Shown here in pieces: positions 35,149 to 43,398 of a DNA stretch of 44,664 nucleotides. The notes below the pieces were generated by a model. It was not told where the DNA came from, ran no database searches, and saw nothing but the letters and a program-made list of their open reading frames with translations. The number at the start of each line of letters is the position of its first letter. Position 1 is the stretch's first letter. The translations under genes were made by a program, and so were the position numbers. The stretch covers positions 1-44,664 of the forward strand of contig JAHCHD010000023.1 of assembly GCA_026129915.1 (NCBI GenBank), read 5' to 3'. Source of the DNA: Bryobacterales bacterium. Its GTDB lineage: Bacteria; Acidobacteriota; Terriglobia; Bryobacterales; Bryobacteraceae.

Positions 35149-36510
35149 TCAGGAGCCGCTATCCAGAATCACCTGTATCTCAATCTCCGGATCCGGAATA
35201 TCCGAGGGCACATAAACGCCCACCACCTTAGTTTGCGTCAGGTGGTCCCAGCATGGCCCAGTTTTGGTGAGTGAAAAGTACTGTGCTTCCACCTTCTGCC
35301 GGACGGCTGCGGGCGGTACGCTAAGGTGCTGCATTGGCAACCCCGGCAGGGCGCGCCGCACCAGTTCCGGCACGAACTTCTCTGAGCACACCTTCACCAG
35401 TTGGTCAGTGCGGCGGATAAGATCCGCTTCGCCCATCTTGGCGTGAATGCCGAAGACCCATCGCGAACGCCCGAAACAGCGGTCGTCCGCCACATCCGCT
35501 GACCAGAAGTTCGGCTTGGTCTGGCGGAACTTCAGGTGGATGACATTCGACGGAACCACATATTCCAGGTGCCTGCGGATGTGTTCATCCAGGCCCAGAA
35601 ACGCCACTTCTGGATTCATGTGGTCGTAAAGGGGCAACTGCCGGGGCTGAGTGTCGGTGCCAAAGGTGCATAGCGCACCCCCGAGGCGCGCCATCTCCTG
35701 GTACAGCAGTTCCGGGTGCCCTCGCCGCGAACGGAACAGGTGCCGGAAGGCTGGGATGGCACTGTGGATGGCATGCAGGAACCAGAACGTGGCGATATCG
35801 CGCCCCGACATTGACTGCTGGAAACGGCTGCCCGTCTGCAGTTCCCCGCTCAGCATCCGGCTCTTTTCCTCCATCATCTCGGAGAGCCGCCGTACGATCA
35901 TCAGCAGAGTCTCGCTGGCTGAAATATCCAGCAGCGGCGGAATGAAGTTGGCGTCAAAGATATAGTTGCCCGCGCCGTCCCGAAGGATGCGCGCCAGCGG
36001 CAGTGTTTCATAGCCAGCCAGGTTTTCGGTTTCCAGCAGCAGGCTGAAGTTCTTCTTGCCAACGAACACCGGCTTCTCATCACGGCCGGAAACTTCGTCA
36101 ACCATCTTGCGCTCGATCGCCTGGTAACGGGCGCCGTTCATTGCGGCCTCCCCAGGCAACGCGCAGTTGCGGTCGTTCTCTTTCCGTTCGGGGATGGCCA
36201 GATAGGCGACGAGCGCCGTGCTGGTGGGCGGGAACAGTTCCTTGATCTCGCGCGTGGCGGGAAGCGGGTCAGCCTCCGGCATCTGGAACGGGACCCCATC
36301 GCGAGTAAGCCCTCGCGCGTGCAGAAGCGAGAGTGTCCCGTTGCGCAGCGCGTCGGCGTCCGCGAGCATTCCCGCAAAGCCGTACCCTTCGAAATAGAGA
36401 CTCTCCGCAGTGAAGTGAATCGCGTCTTCGAGATAGCGATTCTGGGCCTGAAAATGGTGGGGACCCAGATACATCCCCTCGGCCCATACCACCTTGCTCA
36501 ACTGTTTCAT
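35149..36510 (-). CDS. tssK: Type VI secretion baseplate protein TssK
   Basis: A 453-residue cytoplasmic protein. The ATG at 36510 begins MKQLSKVVWAEGMYLGPHHFQ, the conserved TssK N-terminus (shoulder domain that meets the phage-like baseplate); the frame extends 60 residues further upstream but that part is not TssK-like. The C-terminal neck/head region includes FRSRRGHPELLYQEMARLGG and RHLEYVVPSNVIHLKF. TssK links the baseplate to TssL/TssM. It is the first gene of the minus-strand unit tssK-tssL-tssM-kinase. No tssA, B, C, E, F, G, H, hcp or vgrG is within the window. Confidence 0.93.
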   Translation of the reverse strand: MKQLSKVVWAEGMYLGPHHFQAQNRYLEDAIHFTAESLYFEGYGFAGMLADADALRNGTLSLLHARGLTRDGVPFQMPEADPLPATREIKELFPPTSTALVAYLAIPERKENDRNCALPGEAAMNGARYQAIERKMVDEVSGRDEKPVFVGKKNFSLLLETENLAGYETLPLARILRDGAGNYIFDANFIPPLLDISASETLLMIVRRLSEMMEEKSRMLSGELQTGSRFQQSMSGRDIATFWFLHAIHSAIPAFRHLFRSRRGHPELLYQEMARLGGALCTFGTDTQPRQLPLYDHMNPEVAFLGLDEHIRRHLEYVVPSNVIHLKFRQTKPNFWSADVADDRCFGRSRWVFGIHAKMGEADLIRRTDQLVKVCSEKFVPELVRRALPGLPMQHLSVPPAAVRQKVEAQYFSLTKTGPCWDHLTQTKVVGVYVPSDIPDPEIEIQVILDSGS

Positions 36511-36609
36511 GCAATCATCGGTTCCCCGAAACCCTTGCCATAAACCCCTCCCGCCACCATGTGACGAAGGGGCATCTCTTCCGGTGCGCCCGGACGCTTC
36601 CGTATCAGT

Positions 36610-36615
36610 ATTATA
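36610..36615 (-). promoter_or_regulatory. Candidate -10 box for the tssK operon
   Basis: On the minus strand a perfect TATAAT (within CTATATAATACTG) lies 100 bases upstream of the tssK start, in the divergent gap to the L7/L12-like gene. A good -35 box is not evident, so an activator or alternative -35 would be needed. Confidence 0.4.
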
Positions 36616-36733
36616 TAGACCCCGAGGAAACTCCATCCTGGGAAGCGGAATTCCGTGGCTGGGAGGCCCACTTTTGGACAAAAACGGCAATCCTTACAGC
36701 TTGCCTTCCTTGGAAAGCGCCCGATCCCATAGA

Positions 36734-37087
36734 ATGAAGCCCATGTGGAAATGGCTGACCGGGCTTTTCGGATCGCAGGCAGAAGAACCTGCCGCGGGCA
36801 TCGTGCGGGCGCAACAGACGGGACATCCACACCCGCATCATCCGCATCGGGCGAGCAGCCGGCAGGCGGAGCCGGCGAAGTCGAACCGAGACCTCGCCGG
36901 CTTGCGCCAGATGCTGGACATTTTTGGAGTCAAGATTCCTCCCGCGGAGCTTTCCCTGCTGCTGGCGGAGCTCCAACAAAGCCGCAAGATTGAAGCCATC
37001 AAGCGAATCCGAGCCGAGGGAAGACCGAGGCTAGGACTAAAGGAGGCGAAGAACATTGTGGATGCCTTCGACGCCCTGGATGGATGA
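36734..37087 (+). CDS. Small protein with ribosomal protein L7/L12 C-terminal-like domain
   Basis: A 117-residue protein; ATG 36743 is an alternative start. The N-terminus is hydrophobic (MWKWLTGLFG), followed by a His-rich stretch (HPHPHHPH at about 31-38) and a polar linker. Residues about 52-113 include two helices and KIEAIKRIRAEGRPRLGLKEAKNIVD (described here by its key parts AIKRIRAE and GLKEAKNIVD), closely like the factor-binding C-terminal domain of L7/L12. True L7/L12 lacks the His-rich N-terminus, so this is not the ribosomal stalk protein. It is divergent from tssK. Function unknown. Confidence 0.7.
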   Translation: MKPMWKWLTGLFGSQAEEPAAGIVRAQQTGHPHPHHPHRASSRQAEPAKSNRDLAGLRQMLDIFGVKIPPAELSLLLAELQQSRKIEAIKRIRAEGRPRLGLKEAKNIVDAFDALDG

Positions 37088-37159
37088 CGGCTCAGATAAT
37101 AGAGCCAGTGGCGATACTTTTCTGGCCACCACGGGTTCTACCCAGTGAGGTAATCCCTG

Positions 37160-37831
37160 ATGCTACGTCGATCATTGATTGCTGCCGCCGCGGTTTCGGC
37201 CGGCAGCATTTCCCTGCCCGCTCCCTTGGCGGCTCAGCGTGGACGCCGGGGAACGAGTGCCGCCCCCACGCTTTCCCAGCCCAAAGACGATACGGAGAAG
37301 CGGATCCAGGGAGTGATCCACGACATGGCCATCCGCGGTGGAACGTGGGCCAGTGTGCCCACGGACGACGGACAGTGGCTGCGGATCCTCACCGAATCCG
37401 TAAACGCACAAAGGGTGGTGGAGGTAGGCACAAGCACGGGCTACTCCGGGCTATTCTTCTCGCTGGCACTCACGCGGACCGGCGGCAAGTTGATTACCCA
37501 CGACATTGACGAGGGGCGCTCCGCCCAGGCCAAGGCGAATTTCGAGCGGGCAGGAGTGAGCGCAATGGTGACGCAGGTGCTGGGCGACGCCCAGGTGACG
37601 CTGAAGAAGATCGAGGCGCCCGTGGACGTCGTATTCCTCGATGCCGACAAGGAGGGATATGTGCCCTACCTCGACATCCTATTGCCCCATGTGCGCCCAG
37701 GAGGTCTGATTCTGGCCCACAACACCGACATGGTGCCGCTGTACCTTGAGCGGGTGCAGCGGATGGCGACACTCGAAACGGTGATCTATACGGGCGGGGG
37801 AGGCCTTAGCGTCAGCCTGAAGAAGCGCTAA
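37160..37831 (+). CDS. O-methyltransferase family 3-like protein with an apparent signal peptide
   Basis: A 223-residue protein with GAGG about ten bases before the ATG. Residues 1-26 (MLRRSLIAAAAVSAG ... PLAAQ) look like a signal peptide with an AQ cleavage site. The rest is a class I SAM-dependent fold of the catechol/caffeoyl-CoA O-methyltransferase type: VVEVGTSTGYSGLF (motif I, about 76-89), HDIDEGRSAQAKANFERAG, and VVFLDADKEGYVPYL (about 155-169) with the metal-binding Asp. The family methylates hydroxyl groups of catechols or similar. Export would separate it from cytosolic SAM, so either the N-terminus is misleading or the role has changed. It is convergent with the AsmA-like gene, only 8 bases apart. 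Confidence 0.8.
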   Translation: MLRRSLIAAAAVSAGSISLPAPLAAQRGRRGTSAAPTLSQPKDDTEKRIQGVIHDMAIRGGTWASVPTDDGQWLRILTESVNAQRVVEVGTSTGYSGLFFSLALTRTGGKLITHDIDEGRSAQAKANFERAGVSAMVTQVLGDAQVTLKKIEAPVDVVFLDADKEGYVPYLDILLPHVRPGGLILAHNTDMVPLYLERVQRMATLETVIYTGGGGLSVSLKKR

Positions 37832-37839
37832 CCCGCACC

Positions 37840-39510
37840 CTACTTGCGCCCGCGGTCGAGTCCAAAATTCGGATTATCGCGGCTGCCTGTGATGGCGATA
37901 TTGAACTGCGCCCCCGCACCGTCCTTGGAAAAGAAGGGATCCACCGGCTTCAGCGCCCAGCGCTTCCAGCGGCTCTTCATCATCTGAGACAGCTTGGCGT
38001 CGGTGCGCAGGATGCCATGGAAATCCAACACGTCAGTACCGAGGTTGAAGGAGCCATCCAGGTTTACCTCGGCTCCCGGTATCAGAAAGCGCAGCTTGCT
38101 GAGGTTCAGGACACGGTCAGTGAGCACGAACTCCCCATCGAAGTCCGTTGTAACGTCGTCGTCCGGCTCTTCGTTGGGATTGCCAGTGGCACGGCTGCTC
38201 ATGTCGTTAAGCTTGTCGCGGGTTTCCTTGTTGCTGAACTGTCCGTCGTTCAGGAGAAACTTGCCCGACACCTCGAGGCGGTCAGCGTAGTCCTGCTTGC
38301 CGGGGGGCACCTTGAGATTAATATCAAGGGTCAATTTGCCCGCCAGTGGCAGGTTGCTATCCTTCATCGCCAGGGTGAGGATGTCCTCCAGGTTGCCTTC
38401 CTTTGACTGCACCTTCAGCGCGACGGTCTTGCCGTTCTCGCCCGGATAGCGCTCCACGGCGCCCTCGCAGACCAGTTTGGTGGAGCCGATCATGGCCTCC
38501 ACAGGCCGCAATTCCGTGTCGCCGTTGGTGCCATCAATCACCGCATGGTACTTGGTCTGCAATCGGATGCGGTTCTTGCTGTAGGAAAGGCCGAAATCCG
38601 GGGTATCACTGACGCCGTCCGCGACAATGCGGTTCAACTGACCGCTGAACTTTCCGGTGGAGTTTAGAGTGCCGGTGATGCCCCTGAACACGCTCAGGTC
38701 AGCCTGCTGAAACGTGTAGTCGCCTCCCAAGGAAGAGTCGCCCGGTTCATCGACATTGAAGGGACCGAATGAGCCCTCGCTGTTGATGAGGCCAGGAGGC
38801 TTGGGGTTTGTGAGTTCCGCCTTGTAGCGCATGGCGGCGCCGGGCGCGGTATGGAAGAGGCGCAGGGTCTTCATATCGAAAACGAGCGGAGCCTTCTCGG
38901 GCTTGCCTGGCAGGATAGTAAGGCGCATGCCGTCGGCTACGATTTCCTCAATGATCACGCTGGGGCCTTGGGGTTCGCCGTCGGGGGTACCCTCTCCGGG
39001 CGTGGCCGCATCGGGTTGGCTGCCGGGGGCATCGTCGGAGGCAATCTCCTGGGTTCGGTCCGTCAAACGTCCGCGGCGGCCCTTGGGCGGGATGGTGAAC
39101 TGGAAGCCATCGAGCCGCACTTCGCGCACCATCACGGTGTCTTCAAAGAGCGTGGGGAAGTCCACGGTGACAGCCACCGAGTCCATCGTCAACAGTGGAG
39201 GAAGGTCCTCCATGTCCCGCTGGATGACTTTGAGGTCTGACACGGCGAGCCTGAGGTTTTTGCCTCTACCCTTATCGATGAGGAATTGGATGGGGTTGCC
39301 AACAGGGACCGAAACATCGAGTCGCCCGATTTCCACCTTGGCCTTGTAGCGCTCTTCCAGGTAGGCGATGAACTGTTCGCGGGCAAAGGGTTCCCACCGC
39401 GCCGCGGCAACGCGGGCAGCCCACCAGACACCGATTCCAGCACACACGACAAGGACGATCAACAGTTGCCACCAGCGGCGGCGTAAGAACGACTTTCTAG
39501 GAGCGGACAT
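37840..39510 (-). CDS. AsmA-like inner-membrane-anchored periplasmic protein
   Basis: A 556-residue protein starting at ATG 39510 after GGGGAGA. A basic N-terminus and one membrane helix (about 14-36; WWQLLIVLVVCAGIGVWW) precede a long periplasmic part. ARWEPFAREQFIAYLEERYKAK and VEIGRLDVSV give the typical AsmA start, and the C-terminal half includes the conserved pattern DFHGILRTDAKLSQMM and AQFNIAITGSRDNPNFGLD. AsmA-like proteins are bridge-like lipid-transfer or outer-membrane biogenesis factors. It lies 91 bases after the oxidoreductase gamma subunit on the same strand; a GC-rich hairpin (39582-39597) lies between, so cotranscription is uncertain. Confidence 0.8.
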   Translation of the reverse strand: MSAPRKSFLRRRWWQLLIVLVVCAGIGVWWAARVAAARWEPFAREQFIAYLEERYKAKVEIGRLDVSVPVGNPIQFLIDKGRGKNLRLAVSDLKVIQRDMEDLPPLLTMDSVAVTVDFPTLFEDTVMVREVRLDGFQFTIPPKGRRGRLTDRTQEIASDDAPGSQPDAATPGEGTPDGEPQGPSVIIEEIVADGMRLTILPGKPEKAPLVFDMKTLRLFHTAPGAAMRYKAELTNPKPPGLINSEGSFGPFNVDEPGDSSLGGDYTFQQADLSVFRGITGTLNSTGKFSGQLNRIVADGVSDTPDFGLSYSKNRIRLQTKYHAVIDGTNGDTELRPVEAMIGSTKLVCEGAVERYPGENGKTVALKVQSKEGNLEDILTLAMKDSNLPLAGKLTLDINLKVPPGKQDYADRLEVSGKFLLNDGQFSNKETRDKLNDMSSRATGNPNEEPDDDVTTDFDGEFVLTDRVLNLSKLRFLIPGAEVNLDGSFNLGTDVLDFHGILRTDAKLSQMMKSRWKRWALKPVDPFFSKDGAGAQFNIAITGSRDNPNFGLDRGRK

Positions 39511-39601
39511 GGATACATCTCCCCGCAGGCGCAAAATCTAGGGTTACCGCGAGGTTACCAGACTCGGCGCGAGAAGGGCATCCGGCCCGCGAGCCGGTTT
39601 G

Positions 39602-40225
39602 CTAGTCCAGCCAGGCAGCGTACTCCGGGATGTGGTCGTATTCGGTGGCTGGGAGGTGGCTGTTGAGGCAGGCGATGCCTACGTCGTGGCCTGCTTGTAA
39701 GGCATCCTTGTTCAGCTTCGCCATCGATTCCGGAACCGAGCTGAGCACGGCCTTTTCTAGCGCCTCGCGGCTAACCACCTGGGCCACGGCGGCGAAGAAC
39801 CCGAGCATGACGATGTTCTGGACCACTCGCTTGCCGAGTTTCTCCGCAATGCGGGTGGCGGGAACACCATAGATACGGACGTTCTCAGGAAGCGACTCTT
39901 CAATCCGGACGAGGTCGCGCTCCACCAGAAGGAGGCCGCCGGGCTTCAGCTCCGGAACGAACTTGCTGAAGGCCTCCTGGGACATGGCCACCAGGATGTC
40001 AGCGCGGGTGACGTAAGGATAGAGCACCGGTTCAGCAGAGACTATGAGCTGGGCGCTGCAGGCTCCGCCACGCGCTTCGGGGCCGAAGTTCTGGGTCATG
40101 GTGGCGTGGATGCCCTCAAAGATGGCCGCCGCTTTCCCCACGATCTGCGCGGCCAGAATCACACCCTGGCCGCCGAAGCCGGCGATGCGGATTTCGGTGA
40201 GGGAGGGATCACTTAGTTGTGGCAT
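39602..40225 (-). CDS. korC: 2-oxoacid:ferredoxin oxidoreductase, gamma subunit
   Basis: A 207-residue subunit. The N-terminus EIRIAGFGGQGVILAAQIVGKA and the block NFGPEARGGACSAQLIVS are the gamma-domain signatures of 2-oxoglutarate/pyruvate:ferredoxin oxidoreductases. Its start overlaps the end of the beta-subunit gene by 13 bases, showing coupled translation. It is the last of the four subunits here. Based on the four-gene layout the complex most resembles 2-oxoglutarate:ferredoxin oxidoreductase, but pyruvate or branched-chain keto acids cannot be excluded. Confidence 0.88.
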   Translation of the reverse strand: MPQLSDPSLTEIRIAGFGGQGVILAAQIVGKAAAIFEGIHATMTQNFGPEARGGACSAQLIVSAEPVLYPYVTRADILVAMSQEAFSKFVPELKPGGLLLVERDLVRIEESLPENVRIYGVPATRIAEKLGKRVVQNIVMLGFFAAVAQVVSREALEKAVLSSVPESMAKLNKDALQAGHDVGIACLNSHLPATEYDHIPEYAAWLD

Positions 40226-41103
40226 GTGGGCACCCCCGATTCCACATAACGCTCGTTCAGGCGGTTACGCATGTGGCGCTGCATGGCTTCCAGGTAGTCC
40301 GGCCGCTCGATATCGAGGAAGTTGCCGATGGTGATCTGGCCGGTTTTGGTCATGCCGATATCGGCGAGGTTCGCGCTGTTGTTTGTGACGCCCATCTCCT
40401 TGTAGTTCTTCATGGTGTCGAGGCCATCGCCCAACTGGTTGCGGCGCTGGTAGAGCGTGGGGCAGGGGCTGATGACTTCGAGGAAGGAGAAGCCCTTGCG
40501 GGTGAGCATGCGCTGCATGGTCTTCATGGTTTGGGCGACGTGGAAGGTGGTCCAGCGTGCCACAAAGGTGGCCCCCGCGGCTGCGACCAGGTGCGGGATG
40601 TTCATGGCCGGTTCAAACGCACCGTAGGGAGACGTGGTGGTGATGGCATCCTCGGGCGTGGTGGCGGCGGCCTGGCCGCCAGTCATGGAGTAAGTGAGGT
40701 TGTTGACGCAGATGACCTTCAAATCGAGGTTGCGCCGGGCGGCGTGGATGAGGTGGTTACCGCCGATGGAGGTGAGGTCGCCGTCGCCCGAGTAGACCAC
40801 CACGGTGAGTTCGGGGTTGGCCAGCTTCAGCCCGGTGGCGAAGGGGATGGCGCGCCCGTGCGTGGTGTGGAAGCTGTCGAGCTTTACGTAGCCCGCGACG
40901 CGGCCGGTGCAGCCGATGCCACTGACCACCACCACTTTCTTGAGGTCAAGCCCGGACTTCAGCAATGCCCGCGCAAAGCAGTTGACTGTGGTTCCGATGC
41001 CGCAACCGGGACACCAGATGTGGGGCATGCGGTCAGTACGCAGGAACTGCTCGACGGGGTTCTCGCAGAGCGGCGTTTCCAAGGGAATTTCCGTGGTACT
41101 CAT
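40213..41103 (-). CDS. korB: 2-oxoacid:ferredoxin oxidoreductase, beta subunit (TPP-binding)
   Basis: A 296-residue cytoplasmic subunit. It carries IWCPGCGIGT near 29-38, the GIGCTGRVAGYV loop, and the thiamine-diphosphate motif GDGDLTSIGGNH (about 105-116) ending in NNLTYSMTGGQ. These are the hallmarks of KorB/PorB proteins, which decarboxylate the 2-oxo acid on TPP and pass electrons to iron-sulfur centres. The start codon overlaps the alpha-subunit stop (ATGA, 4 bases) with GGAG upstream. Confidence 0.93.
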   Translation of the reverse strand: MSTTEIPLETPLCENPVEQFLRTDRMPHIWCPGCGIGTTVNCFARALLKSGLDLKKVVVVSGIGCTGRVAGYVKLDSFHTTHGRAIPFATGLKLANPELTVVVYSGDGDLTSIGGNHLIHAARRNLDLKVICVNNLTYSMTGGQAAATTPEDAITTTSPYGAFEPAMNIPHLVAAAGATFVARWTTFHVAQTMKTMQRMLTRKGFSFLEVISPCPTLYQRRNQLGDGLDTMKNYKEMGVTNNSANLADIGMTKTGQITIGNFLDIERPDYLEAMQRHMRNRLNERYVESGVPTCHN

Positions 41104-42260
41104 CTTCCGGCTCCCTTTCGGATGGCTTCCAAAATCTGTTCGGGCTGGTGGACCGTGCCGCCGGCATGCAGCACGGGGACGACCTCCGCCGCGCCGCCAG
41201 CGCAGCGCTCCACTTCGAGAACTACCTGGCCCATGTTGAGCTCCGGCACTACCAGCGCCTTCACGGATTTCGCAAGGGCGCGGATGCGCGCCTCAGGGAA
41301 TGGCCAGACAGTGACGAGGCGCAGGCTACCGACATCGATGCCTTCGGCGCGCGCCAGCTTGATGGCGCGCTGGGCCACCCGCATGCTGATGCCATAGGAG
41401 ACCACCACCACATCGGCGCCGTCGGTGTTTTCTTCCTCAATCATGGTGATGCGATCGAGGCCAAGGGTGATCTTGTCGCGGAGGCGGTTGATGAGCTTCG
41501 CCTGGGTGGCAGGCGTCATGGAAGGATAGCCTCGTTCGTCATGGGTAAGACCCGTGATGTGGAACTGGTATCCCTCACCCGCATTGGCCATGGGCGGCAC
41601 GAGATCCTCTGTATCTTCGTAGGGCTGAAACTCACCGGGAGGCTTCGTGGTGAGCTTGCGGGGAGTGACCCGGATATCTTCAGCGCGGGGAATGGTGACG
41701 CGCTCCGTCATGTGGCCCACCACTTCGTCCATCATCAGGAAGACGGGCGTACGGAACTCCTCGGCAAGGTTCATGGCGCGCACCATCAGCGTGAAGCACT
41801 CCTGCGGTGAGCTGGGCGCCAGCGCGATGCAGGGGTAATCGCCGTGGGAGCCGAAGCGCGCCTGCATCATGTCGCCCTGAGCGGGGAGTGTGGGCAAGCC
41901 CGTGGAGGGTCCGCCACGCTGGACGTCGACGAACACGCAGGGGGCTTCCGTCATGGCGGCAAGGCCGATGTGTTCCATCATCAGCGAGAAGCCGGGTCCG
42001 GAAGTGACCGTGAATGCCTTCGCACCCGCCCATACCGCACCCTGAATGGCGATGGAGGCCGCAAGTTCATCCTCCATCTGGATGAACACGCCGCCGATGG
42101 TGGGGATGCGCTTCGAGAAGCGTTCGACGATCTCCGTGGAGGGCGTGATGGGATAGCCGGCCGAAAACCGTGCCCCGCCAGCGAGGGCGCCCTCGCAGCA
42201 GGCTTGGTCTCCGTTCAAGAAATGGGTTCCGTTGAGGACACCCTTGGGATCCGCGTGCAT
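41100..42260 (-). CDS. korA: 2-oxoacid:ferredoxin oxidoreductase, alpha subunit
   Basis: A 386-residue subunit. The ATG at 42260 is seven bases after GAGGAGG; a TTG two codons upstream is too close. The sequence shows GARFSAGYPITPSTEIVE (about 30-47), MEDELAASIAIQGAVWAGAK and TSGPGFSLMMEHIGLA, which form the pyrimidine-binding side of the TPP site, and the C-terminal domain ending with PELNMGQVV. This is the normal KorA/VorA plan. It follows the ferredoxin subunit after 12 bases. In this type of bacterium the complex may feed reduced ferredoxin or run the oxidative TCA step without a dehydrogenase complex. Confidence 0.93.
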   Translation of the reverse strand: MHADPKGVLNGTHFLNGDQACCEGALAGGARFSAGYPITPSTEIVERFSKRIPTIGGVFIQMEDELAASIAIQGAVWAGAKAFTVTSGPGFSLMMEHIGLAAMTEAPCVFVDVQRGGPSTGLPTLPAQGDMMQARFGSHGDYPCIALAPSSPQECFTLMVRAMNLAEEFRTPVFLMMDEVVGHMTERVTIPRAEDIRVTPRKLTTKPPGEFQPYEDTEDLVPPMANAGEGYQFHITGLTHDERGYPSMTPATQAKLINRLRDKITLGLDRITMIEEENTDGADVVVVSYGISMRVAQRAIKLARAEGIDVGSLRLVTVWPFPEARIRALAKSVKALVVPELNMGQVVLEVERCAGGAAEVVPVLHAGGTVHQPEQILEAIRKGAGR

Positions 42261-42272
42261 GCGCAATCCTCC

Positions 42273-42542
42273 TCAGGCAGCAGCCGTGTCAGACGTGGAC
42301 GCCACATCGCCGGTAGCGGCAACGGGCTTCGGGAAGCGGAAGCCATGAATGGCGAAGTCAGGGCAATACATGCCGCAGAGGTCACATCCCGTGCATTTGT
42401 CGGGATCAATCAAGTGCGGAGGATGATAGCCCTTCGCGTTATAGACCGGGGACAAGGCAAGCACCCTGGGCGGGCAAAACTCCACGCAGAAGGCGCAGCC
42501 CTTGCAGCGCTCGGTCTTGATCGCAACCGTTCCCTTTGCCAT
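42273..42542 (-). CDS. korD: 2-oxoacid:ferredoxin oxidoreductase, ferredoxin-like delta subunit
   Basis: An 89-residue protein with two 4Fe-4S clusters: CKGCAFCVEFCP (about 13-24) and CTGCDLCGMYCP (about 50-61). The ATG at 42542 has AAAGGAG seven bases upstream; the GTG one codon earlier is less well spaced. An Ala/Thr-rich tail follows the second cluster. It is the first gene of the operon (delta-alpha-beta-gamma) and passes electrons from the catalytic subunits to soluble ferredoxin. Confidence 0.92.
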   Translation of the reverse strand: MAKGTVAIKTERCKGCAFCVEFCPPRVLALSPVYNAKGYHPPHLIDPDKCTGCDLCGMYCPDFAIHGFRFPKPVAATGDVASTSDTAAA

Positions 42543-42649
42543 CACGAAGCTCCTTTAGGGCAAGGTGTCATCCAGCGAGCGGCGAAACCCTGGGTCCAGA
42601 GGGGCGCCGATGATTCCAGACTGTCTAGTCTTGAAATCAGCTAATTCTG

Positions 42650-42679
42650 AGTATAAGGTCAGATGGTATGGATTGGCAA
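42650..42679 (-). promoter_or_regulatory. Promoter of the korDABC operon
   Basis: On the minus strand TTGCCA (plus positions 42674-42679, five of six matches), an 18-base spacer, and TATACT (42650-42655, five of six). The -10 is 108 bases upstream of the ferredoxin-subunit start and lies in the gap after the SEC-C gene stop. Confidence 0.6.
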
Positions 42680-42741
42680 GTGCCAAAATGGGCGGACGTA
42701 GCGGCGGAAGTCCGGAAGTTCCTGCATTGGACGAGGAGCGA

Positions 42742-43398
42742 TCAAGCCGCTTTAGTGAGGCCAAGGATTGGCGGAGCGCCCGTACCGCAACAGCGTTTGT
42801 ACTTTTTGCCGGATCCACAAGTGCAGAGGGAGTTGCGTGCGGGCTGGGCATCCGACGTTTCCGACGTTTCCGACGGATTTGCTGTATGGGTATCGGAGCG
42901 GTGGGTGGATGGGTGGTGGCCAGGGTCCTGGTGCGGGGAGGATCCGACGTTTCCGACGCTGTGTTTGAGGATGGCGTCTTGCTGGCGCACGGCATTGTAG
43001 TCCGCTTCGATGAAGGCCATTCTGTGCTGCATTTCCTGAACGGCGGGGTCGTTGATGTTTTCGGGAAGCGCCCATTCTTTTTGGGGGAAGCGCGGACGGG
43101 TGAGCACGAACTGGATGGCTCGGAAGAGGACGGCGGGTGGCGTTGCCGGATCGTCGAGGAGGGCTTCGAGCCGGCGGATGGCCTTGGCGGAAACGCGGCG
43201 GAGCTGGGTGGCGAGTTCCTCGCGGTAGCTGGCCTGGGCGGCGAGGAGGGCGTCGCGGAAGCCGGGGACGGTGTGCTCCCAGTTGTGGATGGTGTCCCGG
43301 TGGACGCTGGCGGCCTGCGCGGCGGCGGCCTTGGTGGCGCCTTGGGCGATGGCGTCGAGGACGCATTGCTGCGGGGCGGAGAATGTCGTTGTTTGCAT
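42742..43398 (-). CDS. Helix-turn-helix protein with C-terminal SEC-C zinc motif
   Basis: A 218-residue protein. The ATG at 43398 has GAGGTG six bases upstream; the GTG three codons earlier overlaps that site. Residues about 8-55 resemble the helix-turn-helix of phage terminase small subunits or transposase-like DNA binders (AIAQGATKAAAAQAASVHRDTIHNWEH in outline), followed by a helical stretch to about 105. The C-terminus holds a SEC-C zinc-binding motif, CTCGSGKKYKRCCG (about 193-206), as at the end of SecA. The linker between them is Ser/Thr/Pro/His-rich and contains a 9-bp DNA repeat read in two different frames. No phage genes surround it. Function unknown. Confidence 0.65.
   Translation of the reverse strand: MQTTTFSAPQQCVLDAIAQGATKAAAAQAASVHRDTIHNWEHTVPGFRDALLAAQASYREELATQLRRVSAKAIRRLEALLDDPATPPAVLFRAIQFVLTRPRFPQKEWALPENINDPAVQEMQHRMAFIEADYNAVRQQDAILKHSVGNVGSSPHQDPGHHPSTHRSDTHTANPSETSETSDAQPARNSLCTCGSGKKYKRCCGTGAPPILGLTKAA
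42851..42958. repeat. 9-bp repeat TCCGACGTT in two clusters
   Basis: Two full copies and a partial one at 42851-42875 and one full plus a partial copy at 42943-42958. The clusters start 92 bases apart, which is not a multiple of three, so in the minus-strand SEC-C gene one is read as Ser-Glu-Thr repeats and the other as Asn-Val-Gly. This suggests repeat expansion at DNA level. Confidence 0.75.

Noticed and set aside
36734..37087. Ribosomal protein L7/L12 itself
   Set aside because: Wrong N-terminus, His-rich insert, and no rplJ or rpoB neighbours.
40219..41397. A 392-codon open frame on the plus strand
   Set aside because: It is exactly antisense to the well-supported beta subunit and the end of the alpha subunit; it is Gly/His/Val-rich with no recognised domain, as expected of the reverse of GC-rich genes.
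42742..43398. A prophage terminase small subunit
   Set aside because: No large subunit, portal, capsid or integrase genes around it, and the C-terminus is a SEC-C motif.
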